A stretch of DNA of 64,000 nt from contig JAFRYZ010000010.1 in assembly GCA_017442825.1 (NCBI GenBank), forward strand, positions 62,001 to 126,000, in the 5' to 3' direction. Below are positions 8,461 through 17,005 of this stretch, one piece after another; position 1 is the stretch's first letter; the number at the start of each line of letters is the position of its first letter. Under the pieces are notes generated by a model. That model was not told the DNA's origin and made no database searches. It saw nothing but the letters and a program-made list of their open reading frames with translations. Origin of the DNA: Prevotella sp. Lineage in GTDB: Bacteria; Bacteroidota; Bacteroidia; Bacteroidales; Bacteroidaceae. Made by a program: the position numbers and the translations under genes.

Positions 8461-9279
8461 ATGAAAAAGACCATATCAACATTCGTCCTTGCGGCATTGG
8501 CAATGACAGCCGCAGCACAGAAAGTATTCGACAGTCCGCTCTATAGCGGCAAGGCTCCCCACAACAACGGCGACGATCAGGACACCGCCAAGGTGCGCGT
8601 CTATCTGCCCGACAGCAAGGTGGCAACAGGACGCGCCGTCGTCATCTGTCCTGGAGGTGGCTACGACCACTTGTCCATGCAGAAAGAAGGCTACGACTGG
8701 GGCGAGTTTCTGCAGAATCAAGGCATTGCCGCCATCGTTTTGAAATACCGCATGCCTCACGGCGACGTCGATGTTCCCGTGAGCGATGCCGAGAACGCCA
8801 TCAAGTTTGTGCGCCGCAACGCCTCCTCGTGGCATGTCAACATCAACAACGTCGGCATCATGGGCTTCTCTGCCGGCGGCCATCTTGCCTCCGTCATCGC
8901 CACCCGTTCCAAGGGCGATGCCAAGCCCGATTTCCAGATTCTCTTCTACCCCGTCATCACGATGATGGAAGGTTTCACCCACGAAGGCTCGCGCAAGAAT
9001 CTGCTGGGCAACAAGCCGTCGAAGCGCGAAGAGAAGAAATACAGCAGCGACATGAACGTGACACGCAACACGCCGCGTGCCTTCATAGCCCTGAGCGATG
9101 ACGACCGCAGCGTTCCTCCAGCCAATGGTGTGAACTACTACATGGAGCTCTATCGCAACGACGTTCCTGCCAGTCTCTATGTCTATCCTACCGGCGGCCA
9201 CGGCTGGGGTTCCAAAATGGGTTTCAAGCACCACCTGGAAATGCAACTGAACCTGCAGGCTTGGCTGAACAGCTTCTGA
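8461..9279 (+). CDS. Secreted alpha/beta-hydrolase esterase, acetyl-xylan-esterase-like
   Basis: Predicted carbohydrate acetyl or acyl esterase exported by a signal peptide (MKKTISTFVLAALAMTAAAQ). The 272-residue product has the oxyanion-loop motif CPGGGYDHL, nucleophile elbow GFSAGG (Ser137), an acidic residue in ALSDDDRSV and catalytic His247 in PTGGHGW, as in the BD-FAE/CE-type hydrolases often called endo-xylanase-associated esterases. Three consecutive in-frame ATGs (8455, 8458, 8461) and a TTG (8452) precede MKK, so the exact start is uncertain by up to three codons. Neighbouring polysaccharide lyases suggest action on decorated plant or algal polysaccharide. Confidence 0.75.
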   Translation: MKKTISTFVLAALAMTAAAQKVFDSPLYSGKAPHNNGDDQDTAKVRVYLPDSKVATGRAVVICPGGGYDHLSMQKEGYDWGEFLQNQGIAAIVLKYRMPHGDVDVPVSDAENAIKFVRRNASSWHVNINNVGIMGFSAGGHLASVIATRSKGDAKPDFQILFYPVITMMEGFTHEGSRKNLLGNKPSKREEKKYSSDMNVTRNTPRAFIALSDDDRSVPPANGVNYYMELYRNDVPASLYVYPTGGHGWGSKMGFKHHLEMQLNLQAWLNSF

Positions 9280-9309
9280 CAAAGTTTTTAGGGGAATCTT
9301 ATCAAGAAT

Positions 9310-9867
9310 ATGTCCGAACGTGTTCATCCATTAGCAAAGTTTAGTTTTTGTCCCGTTTGTGGCAGCAAGCTGTGGGTAGTCAACAACTTCAAGTCGAAGC
9401 GTTGCGAGTCTTGTGGTTTCGTTTATTACGGCAATCCCAGTGCTGCCAACGTAGCGTTGATATTAAACGAGCATGACGAGTTGTTGGTAGTCCGTCGCAA
9501 GCAAGAGCCGGCGAAGGGCACGCTCGACCTTCCTGGTGGTTTCACCGATATGGGTGAGACGGGTGAAGAAGGCGTCATCCGTGAAGTGCTTGAAGAGACC
9601 GGTCTGCATGTCACCCGTGCCGACTACCTGTTCAGCATCCCCAACCTCTACCGCTATAGCGATATGGACATCCACACCCTCGACATGTTTTTCCGTTGTT
9701 GCGTCAGCGACACCAGCTCCGCCACCGCTATGGACGATGCCGAAGAAGCCCTGTGGATACCCGTCAACGAACTTCATCCCGACGAGTTCGGTCTGCGTTC
9801 CGTCCGCGAAGGCCTCATCCGCTTTCTAGAACGGGAGAACGAGAGAGAGGAAGTAACTCCTAGATAG
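9310..9867 (+). CDS. Nudix hydrolase with N-terminal zinc ribbon
   Basis: Hydrolyses a nucleoside diphosphate linked to another moiety; the substrate is not readable. The 185-residue protein has a zinc ribbon (Cys14, Cys17, Cys32, Cys35) like NudC-type NADH pyrophosphatases, then a perfect Nudix box at 77-99 (GX5E, REVLEETGL). It lacks the extra N-terminal domain of full-length NudC. It starts 30 bases after the esterase and could be co-transcribed. The stop codon lies inside the first repeat of the following CTAG array. Confidence 0.88.
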   Translation: MSERVHPLAKFSFCPVCGSKLWVVNNFKSKRCESCGFVYYGNPSAANVALILNEHDELLVVRRKQEPAKGTLDLPGGFTDMGETGEEGVIREVLEETGLHVTRADYLFSIPNLYRYSDMDIHTLDMFFRCCVSDTSSATAMDDAEEALWIPVNELHPDEFGLRSVREGLIRFLERENEREEVTPR

Positions 9868-9957
9868 CCTAGATATTCTAGAAAACCTAGAAAGACTAGA
9901 AAGGCTAGAAAGACTAGAAAGACTAGAAAGACTAGCAAAAGCTAGATTTCCTAGAAA
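9859..9957. repeat. CTAG-dense array, copy B (about 9-bp unit CTAGAAAGA)
   Basis: About a dozen CTAG tetramers, most spaced exactly 9 bases in CTAGAAAGA or CTAGAAAGG units. The array overlaps the Nudix stop codon and runs almost to the regulator gene at 10002. CTAG is normally rare in bacterial DNA, so this density is unusual. Confidence 0.8.
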
Positions 9958-10001
9958 GCCTTAGACCTTAGACTTTTGACCTTATACTTTAGACCGAAAG
10001 A

Positions 10002-13000
10002 ATGTTGCGTTTCCGTACAAGTCTGCTCCTCTGTCTGATAGCCATCAGCACGCATGCCTCCTTCTTCTGTCGCATGCACGACTACGCTTTCGGTAACGGT
10101 CTCTTGCAGTCGCACATCTCCAATGCGCAGCAAGATGCCAGCGGATTCATGTGGTTTGCCACATGGAACGGCATCGTACGCTTCGACGGTCACACGTTTA
10201 ACACCTTCAAGCCCATTCTTCTCTCCAACGGCACCATCTTCTCCAACCGCATCTATAACATCAAGCAGAACGCCTCAGGCAACCTTTGGTGCATCTCCTC
10301 CGACAACCGTCTTTTTCTGTTTGACCGCCAAAGCAACACTTTCACAGACATACTGCAGCAAATTCCTTTGACGAGAAAGAAGAAGGTGAAGGTGAAGGTG
10401 CTGACACCGTTAGCGAAAGGCGTCACCTGGGTGACATTCCGCGATTTCTCCTGTCTTCGTCTTCACGACTCCGACTATCGCCGCGGCTACCTATTCTGGG
10501 CTTCAGGCAGTCCGTCGCTGTTGGGCAGCAAGAAGATACTCGACATCGTGCAAGACGAAGGGGGCGACGAATGGGTGCTCACCGACAAGGGAGTCGTCAG
10601 TCCGACGCGCAAGGTCACCATCCGCAAGCCCATGCGCTACGTCAAACGCATAGGCGACAGCGTCTATTTCGTCAGCACCTCAGGCGAAGTTGCTGTTCTC
10701 CGCGCCGACAACAAGGTGAGCTACAGCCATCTGGTCGCCCCCGCCACCCGTGTGCAATACGTCAGTTCCACTCCCTCCAGCCTTCTCCTTGCTACCGACA
10801 AGGGACTGACAGTCTTGAACTGCCGCACACGAACAATCAGCACCCATCCGACAGAAGAACTCATTTACCTATACACCGACTCACGCCACCGCACATGGGC
10901 ATTCGGCAGAAGCAATACCGTGTGGTTGCTCACGCCCGACGGTGCCACCCTCCGTCCTTTGTCAGCCACCCCGTTGGCTGGCAGTCAGCCCATGAAAAAT
11001 CCGCAACTGATTTTCGAGAATGCCCAGCATCAAGTCATCTTGAAGCCCGAAGGCGGCGTTCTCTCCTATTACGACGAAGGCCGCCAGCAGCTCAGCGACT
11101 GCCTATTCTTCGACGGCAACCAGCAAATCAGCTATGCCCCCACCGAAATCAGCAAGTTTCTGATAGACCATCAGCACAACCTATGGATATTCCAGAAGCA
11201 TGCCGCCAACTGCATCTCCTTCTATCCCAACCACTTCAGCCATTGGCAGAATCCTTCGAAGAGCGAAGTGCGCGCCCTGTTTCACGACGATCAAGGCAGA
11301 CGATGGGTTTCCGACAAGTCGAATGCCCTCTATCTGCTGTCGGGAAGCAACAACACACCCCTATATCTCACCGGCAGCGGAAGTCTGACGCCACAGCCCA
11401 CCGCTTTCAGCCATAGCCCCATCTACAAAATCAGCCAAGACCGCCAGCACCGCCTCTGGATAGGTACCAAAGGCGACGGAGCCTATCTTTTGTCGCCTGC
11501 CAACGAAGCTCGTACGAGCTATCGCGTCATCCATTTCCTGCATCAGCCCCACGACGCCCTCTCCCTTCACAGCGACACCATCTGGAACATTCTTCCCGAC
11601 TCGCGCGGCGCAATGTGGTTGGGTTCCTACGAAGGCGGACTCGCCAAGGGAGTGGCGGCAGGCGACCGATGGACATTCCGCAAGGTCAAGAACTTCCCCG
11701 ACAGCTTGAAGATACGCTGTCTGTTGGAATATCGTCCGGGCATCCTCCTCATCGGCACCACCAACGGACTTCTCGTTGCCGACCTGCGCAACGAGCATCG
11801 CCCCGTTTACCACCACAATGCCTTCCGCAACGAAGAATGGGGTTTAAAGGGCAACGACGTCATGAGCATCGTCCGCAGCAACAACCGCTACTACGTCTGC
11901 GTCTTCGGTAGCGGTGTCAGCGAAATTGTTTCCGACAACCTGCTCAGCGACAGCATCCACTTCCGCAACCACCTCATCGGCTCCCATGCCACCGCCGACC
12001 AAGTGAAGACCGCCATAGCTTGCGGCAAAGATATCTGGCTGATGTCGGCACAAGCCATAGTCCGCTATTCCACCGCTACCAACCGCTACACCATCTTCGA
12101 CCAATCCTGTTTCCTCGGCGACTTCAACTTCTCAGAAGGTTCCCCCATCATCGACGGCAACCAGATTATTGCAGCCACCTCCGACGGCATACTTTCCTTC
12201 CCGCCCTCCGGCATCCAACCTCGCAAGTCGCACAAGCAGATAGTCTTCACGGGCATCCAATATCAGAACGATATGGCTGTGAGCCCGCTCAACGACATCG
12301 AGTCGCTGACCATCGCCCCCGACGAGCGCAGTTTCTCACTCTATCTGTCCACCCTCTCCTACGACGAGATGCGCGACTTTCATTTCCGCTATCAGTTGGA
12401 AGGCTACGACAACGGATGGAACTATGCCGGCGAAAACCAGCATGCCGTCAACTACAACAGTCTTCCTCCCGGCAACTACAAGCTCACCGTTCAGGTGCTG
12501 AACGAATCGGGCAGCTGGACAGAAATCAGCCGTTCCATCGACATTCACGTCACTCCGCGCTTTGTCGAAACCGTCTGGTTCCGCATTGCCCTGCTGTTGC
12601 TCTTTGCCGCCACCATCGTAGGCATGATCTACGCCATCATCTACCTCAGCCGTATGCGCAGCCTGCTGCAGAAGAAATACTCCCTGCTGATGACCGTCGA
12701 TCAATATTCCACCGACATCAAAATAGAAAAGCCCCTTGTCGAAGACACCGAAGACAAGGAATTCCTGAAAAAGACCATTGCCTTCTTCGAAGAAAACATC
12801 AGCAACGGCAACTTCGTCGTAGAAGACTTTGCCCGCCATCTGGGGATGAGCCGCACTGCCTACTACAACAAGCTGAAGGCGATAACGGGTCTTTCGCCCA
12901 TCGACTTCATCAAGCAGATGCGCATCAAGAAAGCCTTGAAACTCCTGGAAGACCCTTCGCTCACCGTTGCCGACATCGCCTACAAGACCGGCTTCTCCGA

Positions 13001-13079
13001 CCCGAAGTATTTTTCCAAGTGTTTCAAGGCTGAGATGGGCATGACACCCACCCAATATGTCAATAAGAAAGCCCCCTAG
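10002..13079 (+). CDS. Membrane one-component regulator: two-component-type propeller, Y_Y_Y domain, TM helix, AraC HTH
   Basis: A 1025-residue sensor-regulator. After a signal peptide come beta-propeller repeats of the kind found in hybrid two-component sensors (DASGFMWFATWNGIVRFDG, RLWIGTKGDGAYLL, GAMWLGSYEGGL). A Y_Y_Y domain (YQLEGYDNGWN, LPPGNYKLTVQ) precedes one TM helix at about 858-880. A short linker then leads straight to an AraC-type HTH pair (about 930-1020, ending GFSDPKYFSKCFKAEMGMTP). No histidine kinase, receiver or phosphorelay domain is present, so a periplasmic signal must be passed to DNA directly. It is convergent with the PL1 gene and 2.4 kb from the PL7 gene, the likely targets by position only. 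Confidence 0.88.
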   Translation: MLRFRTSLLLCLIAISTHASFFCRMHDYAFGNGLLQSHISNAQQDASGFMWFATWNGIVRFDGHTFNTFKPILLSNGTIFSNRIYNIKQNASGNLWCISSDNRLFLFDRQSNTFTDILQQIPLTRKKKVKVKVLTPLAKGVTWVTFRDFSCLRLHDSDYRRGYLFWASGSPSLLGSKKILDIVQDEGGDEWVLTDKGVVSPTRKVTIRKPMRYVKRIGDSVYFVSTSGEVAVLRADNKVSYSHLVAPATRVQYVSSTPSSLLLATDKGLTVLNCRTRTISTHPTEELIYLYTDSRHRTWAFGRSNTVWLLTPDGATLRPLSATPLAGSQPMKNPQLIFENAQHQVILKPEGGVLSYYDEGRQQLSDCLFFDGNQQISYAPTEISKFLIDHQHNLWIFQKHAANCISFYPNHFSHWQNPSKSEVRALFHDDQGRRWVSDKSNALYLLSGSNNTPLYLTGSGSLTPQPTAFSHSPIYKISQDRQHRLWIGTKGDGAYLLSPANEARTSYRVIHFLHQPHDALSLHSDTIWNILPDSRGAMWLGSYEGGLAKGVAAGDRWTFRKVKNFPDSLKIRCLLEYRPGILLIGTTNGLLVADLRNEHRPVYHHNAFRNEEWGLKGNDVMSIVRSNNRYYVCVFGSGVSEIVSDNLLSDSIHFRNHLIGSHATADQVKTAIACGKDIWLMSAQAIVRYSTATNRYTIFDQSCFLGDFNFSEGSPIIDGNQIIAATSDGILSFPPSGIQPRKSHKQIVFTGIQYQNDMAVSPLNDIESLTIAPDERSFSLYLSTLSYDEMRDFHFRYQLEGYDNGWNYAGENQHAVNYNSLPPGNYKLTVQVLNESGSWTEISRSIDIHVTPRFVETVWFRIALLLLFAATIVGMIYAIIYLSRMRSLLQKKYSLLMTVDQYSTDIKIEKPLVEDTEDKEFLKKTIAFFEENISNGNFVVEDFARHLGMSRTAYYNKLKAITGLSPIDFIKQMRIKKALKLLEDPSLTVADIAYKTGFSDPKYFSKCFKAEMGMTPTQYVNKKAP

Positions 13080-13085
13080 GGGGCT
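13070..13085. repeat. Palindromic block AGCCCCCTAGGGGGCT at the regulator stop codon
   Basis: Perfect 16-bp palindrome containing the regulator stop codon (TAG at 13077-13079) and lying between the convergent regulator and PL1 genes. Same family as 4082-4095. Confidence 0.6.
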
Positions 13086-13106
13086 GGAGGTTTCGCTCCT
13101 TCGACC

Positions 13107-15302
13107 TTATTTCACAAATTTCTTGCGTCCATTCACAATGACAATTCCCTTATAGTTCTTGCCCACCTTCTGACCGGCAAGGTTGTAGGCAGGAGCATCG
13201 GGACAATTGACAATTGACAATTGACAATTCACAATAAAATCAATCCCCGTGCTTGCTGTTGGCGACAGCGCGATATAGTAGAGATACGACTCGCCGTTGG
13301 TGCGCTTGATGGTATATTCTCCTGCTGCAGGCAGCGTACAAGTCACGGTGTTCGACTCGGGAATCGTTATTTCGGGCAGTCCCGTCACGCTGATTCGCTT
13401 GCTGGCAGAAGCAGCAAAGTAGAGCGTTATCACCATCGGTTCCGAGATAGAGAATGTCACACTCGACGACGACCCCATCTTCACACAAATGTTGTAAGTA
13501 ACATCGTTCACCGTCACCGTACCCTTGCTGTTGCTGGTGCCCCCCACGATGGTGAAGCCAGAGTTGGCATCGTTCATCAAATCTACCACATATCCACCTT
13601 TCGTCACCGTCGTAGGAGTGTCGCCAGGCGTATCACCGCCTTCACCGCCTTCGACGCCTTCGCCGCTACCTTCAGGTTCGCCCTGCACCTGCAGCAGCGT
13701 CGGCTCATACGACGTGAGCGCCGCCTTCAGTTCCGTGTTGACATCATGATTTCTGTCGTCCACCTCGTTGTTGAACACCCAGTGCAAGTCGCCGCCGTTC
13801 TCGCGTCCTGCATACGCCTCCACGATGGCAGGCACCTCGTCGGGTTGGTCGGCAGCATAAGCATACATGTCTTCAGCCGTGTCGAAGTTGTTGTAGATAT
13901 GTCCGCCTTTCACCGCCGAAACCGTTTCTGGCACCTTGTCGTTTCGGTTTTCCACGAGCCAGGCATCAAACTGCTGTGCGTCGGTGTCCTGATATTGCAG
14001 GCGCAATTCCACCGTCGTGTTGTCCACCTTATTATTATAAGCCTTGCTCATGCCACCCGCCTGACCAGAGAACGTACCCTTGTTCGGGTCGCTGGCATAT
14101 TTCGTGTCGGTGCCCTGTCCGGCAATCATCATCGGTCGCTGCACGTTGCGGAAGTAGTTGGCTTCGATAAAAGCATTCGATGCATCGGTACAACCGATGC
14201 TGTAGGTAGCCATGCCGTCGTAGTAGTTGTTATAGACATGCGCCGTAGTATGGTTCAGTCGCGGCGTGCGCGAGTCGCAGTGGTCGAACCAGTTATGGTG
14301 GAACGTCAGCAGCAGGTTCGTCTCCTCACCCGTAGCACCTCCGCAACCCATCACCTTACCATTGTCGAAGAAATGGTTGTAGGAAATGGTTGCCAGCGTA
14401 GAGCGATACTTCATGTCGATACATCCGTCGCCCTTCACCTGGTCGGCATCAGGCCCCGGACTGCCGTAGAAGAAGTCGCAGTTGTGCACCCATGCGTGGA
14501 AGTTGTCCGTATCCATTGTGATGGCATCGTCGCCATAGAGCATGATGCCCAGGTTTCTCAGTTCGATACCCTTCGTGCGCTTCATGTTAACGCCGTAGCC
14601 GTAGAGAGTGGCGTCGCAGCCTATGCCCTCCAGCGTGACATTCTCCAGCATGCGTGTGGTATTGTTCTTTCCCTCGAAGTTGATGTATTTGCCATCCTTC
14701 AGTCCCTCGTATTGCGCAGCCTTAATGGTGCCCATCACGCGGACGATGAGCGGCGTCTTGTCGTACCCCTGTCCGTATGCCGTAAGAATGTTGGCAAGCC
14801 CCGTATAGGTAGCCGTCGATTTTGAATCGCTCACCTCGCAAGTCACCGTGTTCACCGTTTTGGCAGAAACATATATGATTTTGGCTCCATTTTTCACGGT
14901 TCCATCGAGATTATAGCCACCCGGTACTACCCCCTCGGTAAAGGCAAAACCCTCACGCTTCTGAACCTTCACCGTCAGTGCGTTCGTTGTGGCAGCATCC
15001 AACTGCTGCCCCTCGGCGTCCATTGCCTTCACCGTCAGCGTATAGCTGCCCGCCTTCAGTCCCGGCACATCCACGCGCACATAGCCGTCGTAGAAGCGCA
15101 CCAGTTGTGCATCCACCTTCACGTTGGTCAGTCCCTCACCGCTATAGCTCACCTCGTAAGAGGCTGCCCCTTCCACCGGTTGCCATGTGGCATAAGCCGT
15201 CTCCAGCCATCCGCCTTCGCTCATCAAGTTGAGGGCAACAGCCTTCATCGTCGGCAACACACTCATCGCTGCCATCAGCAGCATCATCTTCATTTTGTTC
15301 AT
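13107..15302 (-). CDS. Secreted pectate lyase, polysaccharide lyase family 1, with C-terminal sorting-type tail
   Basis: Cleaves de-esterified polygalacturonan by Ca-dependent beta-elimination outside the cell. The 731-residue protein has a signal peptide, an Fn3-like domain (about 28-115), a PL1 beta-helix (about 120-540) with GDGCIDMKYRS and the RTPR signature at 345-348, an acidic/Gly linker (about 545-570), a second beta-sandwich domain (about 575-690) and the tail YNLAGQKVGKNYKGIVIV..., shared in style with two other secreted proteins here. Oddity: the linker before the tail (IDFIVNCQLSIVNC) is encoded by a heptamer tandem repeat at 13202-13236. Convergent with the propeller regulator. 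Confidence 0.9.
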   Translation of the reverse strand: MNKMKMMLLMAAMSVLPTMKAVALNLMSEGGWLETAYATWQPVEGAASYEVSYSGEGLTNVKVDAQLVRFYDGYVRVDVPGLKAGSYTLTVKAMDAEGQQLDAATTNALTVKVQKREGFAFTEGVVPGGYNLDGTVKNGAKIIYVSAKTVNTVTCEVSDSKSTATYTGLANILTAYGQGYDKTPLIVRVMGTIKAAQYEGLKDGKYINFEGKNNTTRMLENVTLEGIGCDATLYGYGVNMKRTKGIELRNLGIMLYGDDAITMDTDNFHAWVHNCDFFYGSPGPDADQVKGDGCIDMKYRSTLATISYNHFFDNGKVMGCGGATGEETNLLLTFHHNWFDHCDSRTPRLNHTTAHVYNNYYDGMATYSIGCTDASNAFIEANYFRNVQRPMMIAGQGTDTKYASDPNKGTFSGQAGGMSKAYNNKVDNTTVELRLQYQDTDAQQFDAWLVENRNDKVPETVSAVKGGHIYNNFDTAEDMYAYAADQPDEVPAIVEAYAGRENGGDLHWVFNNEVDDRNHDVNTELKAALTSYEPTLLQVQGEPEGSGEGVEGGEGGDTPGDTPTTVTKGGYVVDLMNDANSGFTIVGGTSNSKGTVTVNDVTYNICVKMGSSSSVTFSISEPMVITLYFAASASKRISVTGLPEITIPESNTVTCTLPAAGEYTIKRTNGESYLYYIALSPTASTGIDFIVNCQLSIVNCPDAPAYNLAGQKVGKNYKGIVIVNGRKKFVK
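13202..13236. repeat. Heptamer tandem repeat GACAATT x4 (+1 degenerate) inside the pectate lyase gene
   Basis: Four exact GACAATT units (13202-13229) and one CACAATA. A 7-bp unit is not a codon multiple, so gain or loss of one or two units would shift frame just before the C-terminal tail. Confidence 0.85.
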
Positions 15303-15335
15303 GGTTCGTCAAATTATTTAAAAACTATTCTGCTG

Positions 15336-15343
15336 CAAAAGTA
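15336..15343 (-). promoter_or_regulatory. -7 box TACTTTTG for the pectate lyase gene
   Basis: TACTTTTG on the minus strand, 33 bases before the ATG at 15302. No clear -33 TTTG at 19 bases. Confidence 0.5.
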
Positions 15344-15462
15344 GTCGCTTTTCACCATCGGCAAGCGCAATTATCGGCAAAAAGAGGTGGAAAAACTATC
15401 AAAGAGCCCGAAACAACCCACATAAACTTCTCCCTTTTGCTTGCAAGAATAAACGTTTTTCA

Positions 15463-15470
15463 TATCTTTG
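15463..15470 (+). promoter_or_regulatory. -7 box TATCTTTG for the alginate lyase gene
   Basis: TATCTTTG 52 bases before the ATG at 15523. The -33 position (15440-15443) reads CTTG, a 3/4 match. Confidence 0.55.
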
Positions 15471-15522
15471 CAGCGTGAAGAGATAAGAAATACAGATGAA
15501 CACCCTTCCAACTCGAAACGAC

Positions 15523-16482
15523 ATGAAGAAACGCAGCCTTGTCACATTCACCTTGCTGCTTGCTGCCCTGAGCAGCACGATGGCTCAGATGCAGTCCGCT
15601 GTCCTCATGCCCGCCGGCGGCACGACGACGGTAGAAAAGCTGCCCTCGGCAGTCCTCGACCTCACCAACTGGAAACTGAACATTCCGGTGGCTGACGCTA
15701 ACGGATACTCGAAAGAAATAGTGCAACCCGACTTGAACGACTATGCCGACGACAACTTCCATGTCAATGCTTCAGGCGACGCCGTGGTGTTCCGCGCCCA
15801 TGCCAACGGAGCCACCACCAAAGACTCTTCCTATCCGCGATCGGAATTGCGCGAGATGCAAAACAACGGCAAGGACAAAGCCAGCTGGAGCATAGCCAGC
15901 GGAGGAGGCACACACACCATGCAGATAACGCAGGCTGTCACCCATCTGCCTACACAAAAGCGCCACGTGGTGGTAGGACAGATTCACGATGCCGACGACG
16001 ACGTCATCGTGTTCAGGCTGGAAAACAAGAAACTCTTCATCGACCACAACGGCAAGGATGGTCCTGTGCTCACCAGCGACTACCAGCTTGGTACGAAGTT
16101 CACCGTAAAATTTGTTGCAGGGGGAGGAGCCGTGCGATGCTATTACAATGGGACGTTTGTCGAGAGCTATCCCTCGACGGCTACGGGCTGCTATTTCAAG
16201 GCGGGCATGTACACGCAGTCGAAACCTACGGAAAAAGGCGGCAGGGAAAATGCTGAAGATGCTGAAGCCTATGGCGAGGCGGAAGTCTATCAACTAACGG
16301 TGACCCACGACTACGCCCACGACCCCACCGACGATACGCCTACCGCTCTTGTCCCCCTTCCAGCCCCTCGCCCCGCGTCTTCCGCCATGTTCAATCTGCA
16401 AGGCATACCCTTGCACCAGTCTCCGCGCGGCATCGTCATTCAAAACGGGCGCAAAGTGTTGAGAGCCCGCCTGAATCCATGA
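15523..16482 (+). CDS. Secreted alginate lyase, polysaccharide lyase family 7
   Basis: Depolymerises alginate or a related polyuronate by beta-elimination. The 319-residue protein (from ATG 15523, the MKKRS signal peptide) carries all three PL7 signature motifs: RSELR at 106-110, QIH at 153-155 and YFKAGMYTQ at 224-232, so the jelly-roll active site looks complete. After a Pro-rich linker (VPLPAPRPASS) it ends in FNLQGIPLHQSPRGIVIQNG, the same sort of exoprotein tail as the pectate lyase. An alternative ATG nine codons upstream (15496) would place extra residues before the signal peptide. Divergent from the PL1 gene. Mannuronate/guluronate preference cannot be called. Confidence 0.9.
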   Translation: MKKRSLVTFTLLLAALSSTMAQMQSAVLMPAGGTTTVEKLPSAVLDLTNWKLNIPVADANGYSKEIVQPDLNDYADDNFHVNASGDAVVFRAHANGATTKDSSYPRSELREMQNNGKDKASWSIASGGGTHTMQITQAVTHLPTQKRHVVVGQIHDADDDVIVFRLENKKLFIDHNGKDGPVLTSDYQLGTKFTVKFVAGGGAVRCYYNGTFVESYPSTATGCYFKAGMYTQSKPTEKGGRENAEDAEAYGEAEVYQLTVTHDYAHDPTDDTPTALVPLPAPRPASSAMFNLQGIPLHQSPRGIVIQNGRKVLRARLNP

Positions 16483-16535
16483 CGCTTGTCCTGGTAAAGT
16501 TTGTAGGGTACTATCCACTTCCCTTAGTTCCTCTT

Positions 16536-16600
16536 CAATTACGGCTTGTTTCGGCGGCAATCTAAGCTTGGTTCGCCGTCAATTACGGCTTGTTTCGGCA
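16536..16600 (+). repeat. Pair of identical 21-bp direct repeats
   Basis: The sequence TCAATTACGGCTTGTTTCGGC occurs at 16536-16556 and again, identical, at 16580-16600. A weaker relative (CCAATTACGCTGTGTTTGAA) lies at 44401-44420. No function recognised. Confidence 0.8.
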
Positions 16601-16624
16601 GCATTTGAAGAAAAGGTAAATTCA

Positions 16625-16775
16625 GTCATTTAGTCATTAGTCATTAGTCAAAATGACCTCGCCGACTATGAGAAAGTGGGCACTATAATATATAATAATA
16701 TATATATATTATTATATATTATAGTGAGCTCCAATCCCCCTTCCAGGAATTGATTTTGACTAATGACTAAATGAC
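16625..16775. repeat. Nested inverted repeats: 46-bp perfect AT-rich palindrome inside a 23/30-bp inverted repeat
   Basis: 16681-16726 equals its own reverse complement over all 46 bases (outer arms CACTATAATATA / TATATTATAGTG). It is flanked by 16625-16654 and 16753-16775, reverse complements except for one extra TCATTAG unit in the left arm. The whole could extrude as a cruciform or fold as a long RNA hairpin. It sits in the 523-base gap before topA, which also holds the 21-bp direct repeats and no gene. Confidence 0.9.
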
Positions 16776-16929
16776 TATTTTTTAAAACAAGAAAGGAATT
16801 GCAGCAATCGCTGTGATTCCTTTTTTTATGATTCTCTCTATCTTCGTTCAGACAAAAGGCGTCTCTGCAGTTTTTATTAAAAATCTTTAAAACTATCCAT
16901 ATAATAAGGTGGAAAAAAAAGTTTTGATT

Positions 16930-16937
16930 TACTTTTG
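16930..16937 (+). promoter_or_regulatory. -7 box TACTTTTG for topA
   Basis: TACTTTTG 69 bases before the topA ATG at 17006. An in-frame start at 16943 would lie right at the predicted transcription start, so 17006 is preferred. No matching -33 TTTG. Confidence 0.5.
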
Positions 16938-17005
16938 CGCCCTTGAAACGCGCGACGTCCTTTATAAAAAAGGTGGAAACGAAACAAAAAGAAAAAAAAT
17001 ATAAT

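Noticed and set aside
10571-11416. 281-codon plus-strand frame inside the propeller regulator
   Set aside because: Out-of-frame shadow; Arg/Gln/His/Pro-rich product without any domain.
13221-14825. 534-codon frame antisense to the pectate lyase
   Set aside because: Shadow of a well-supported gene with complete PL1 motifs.
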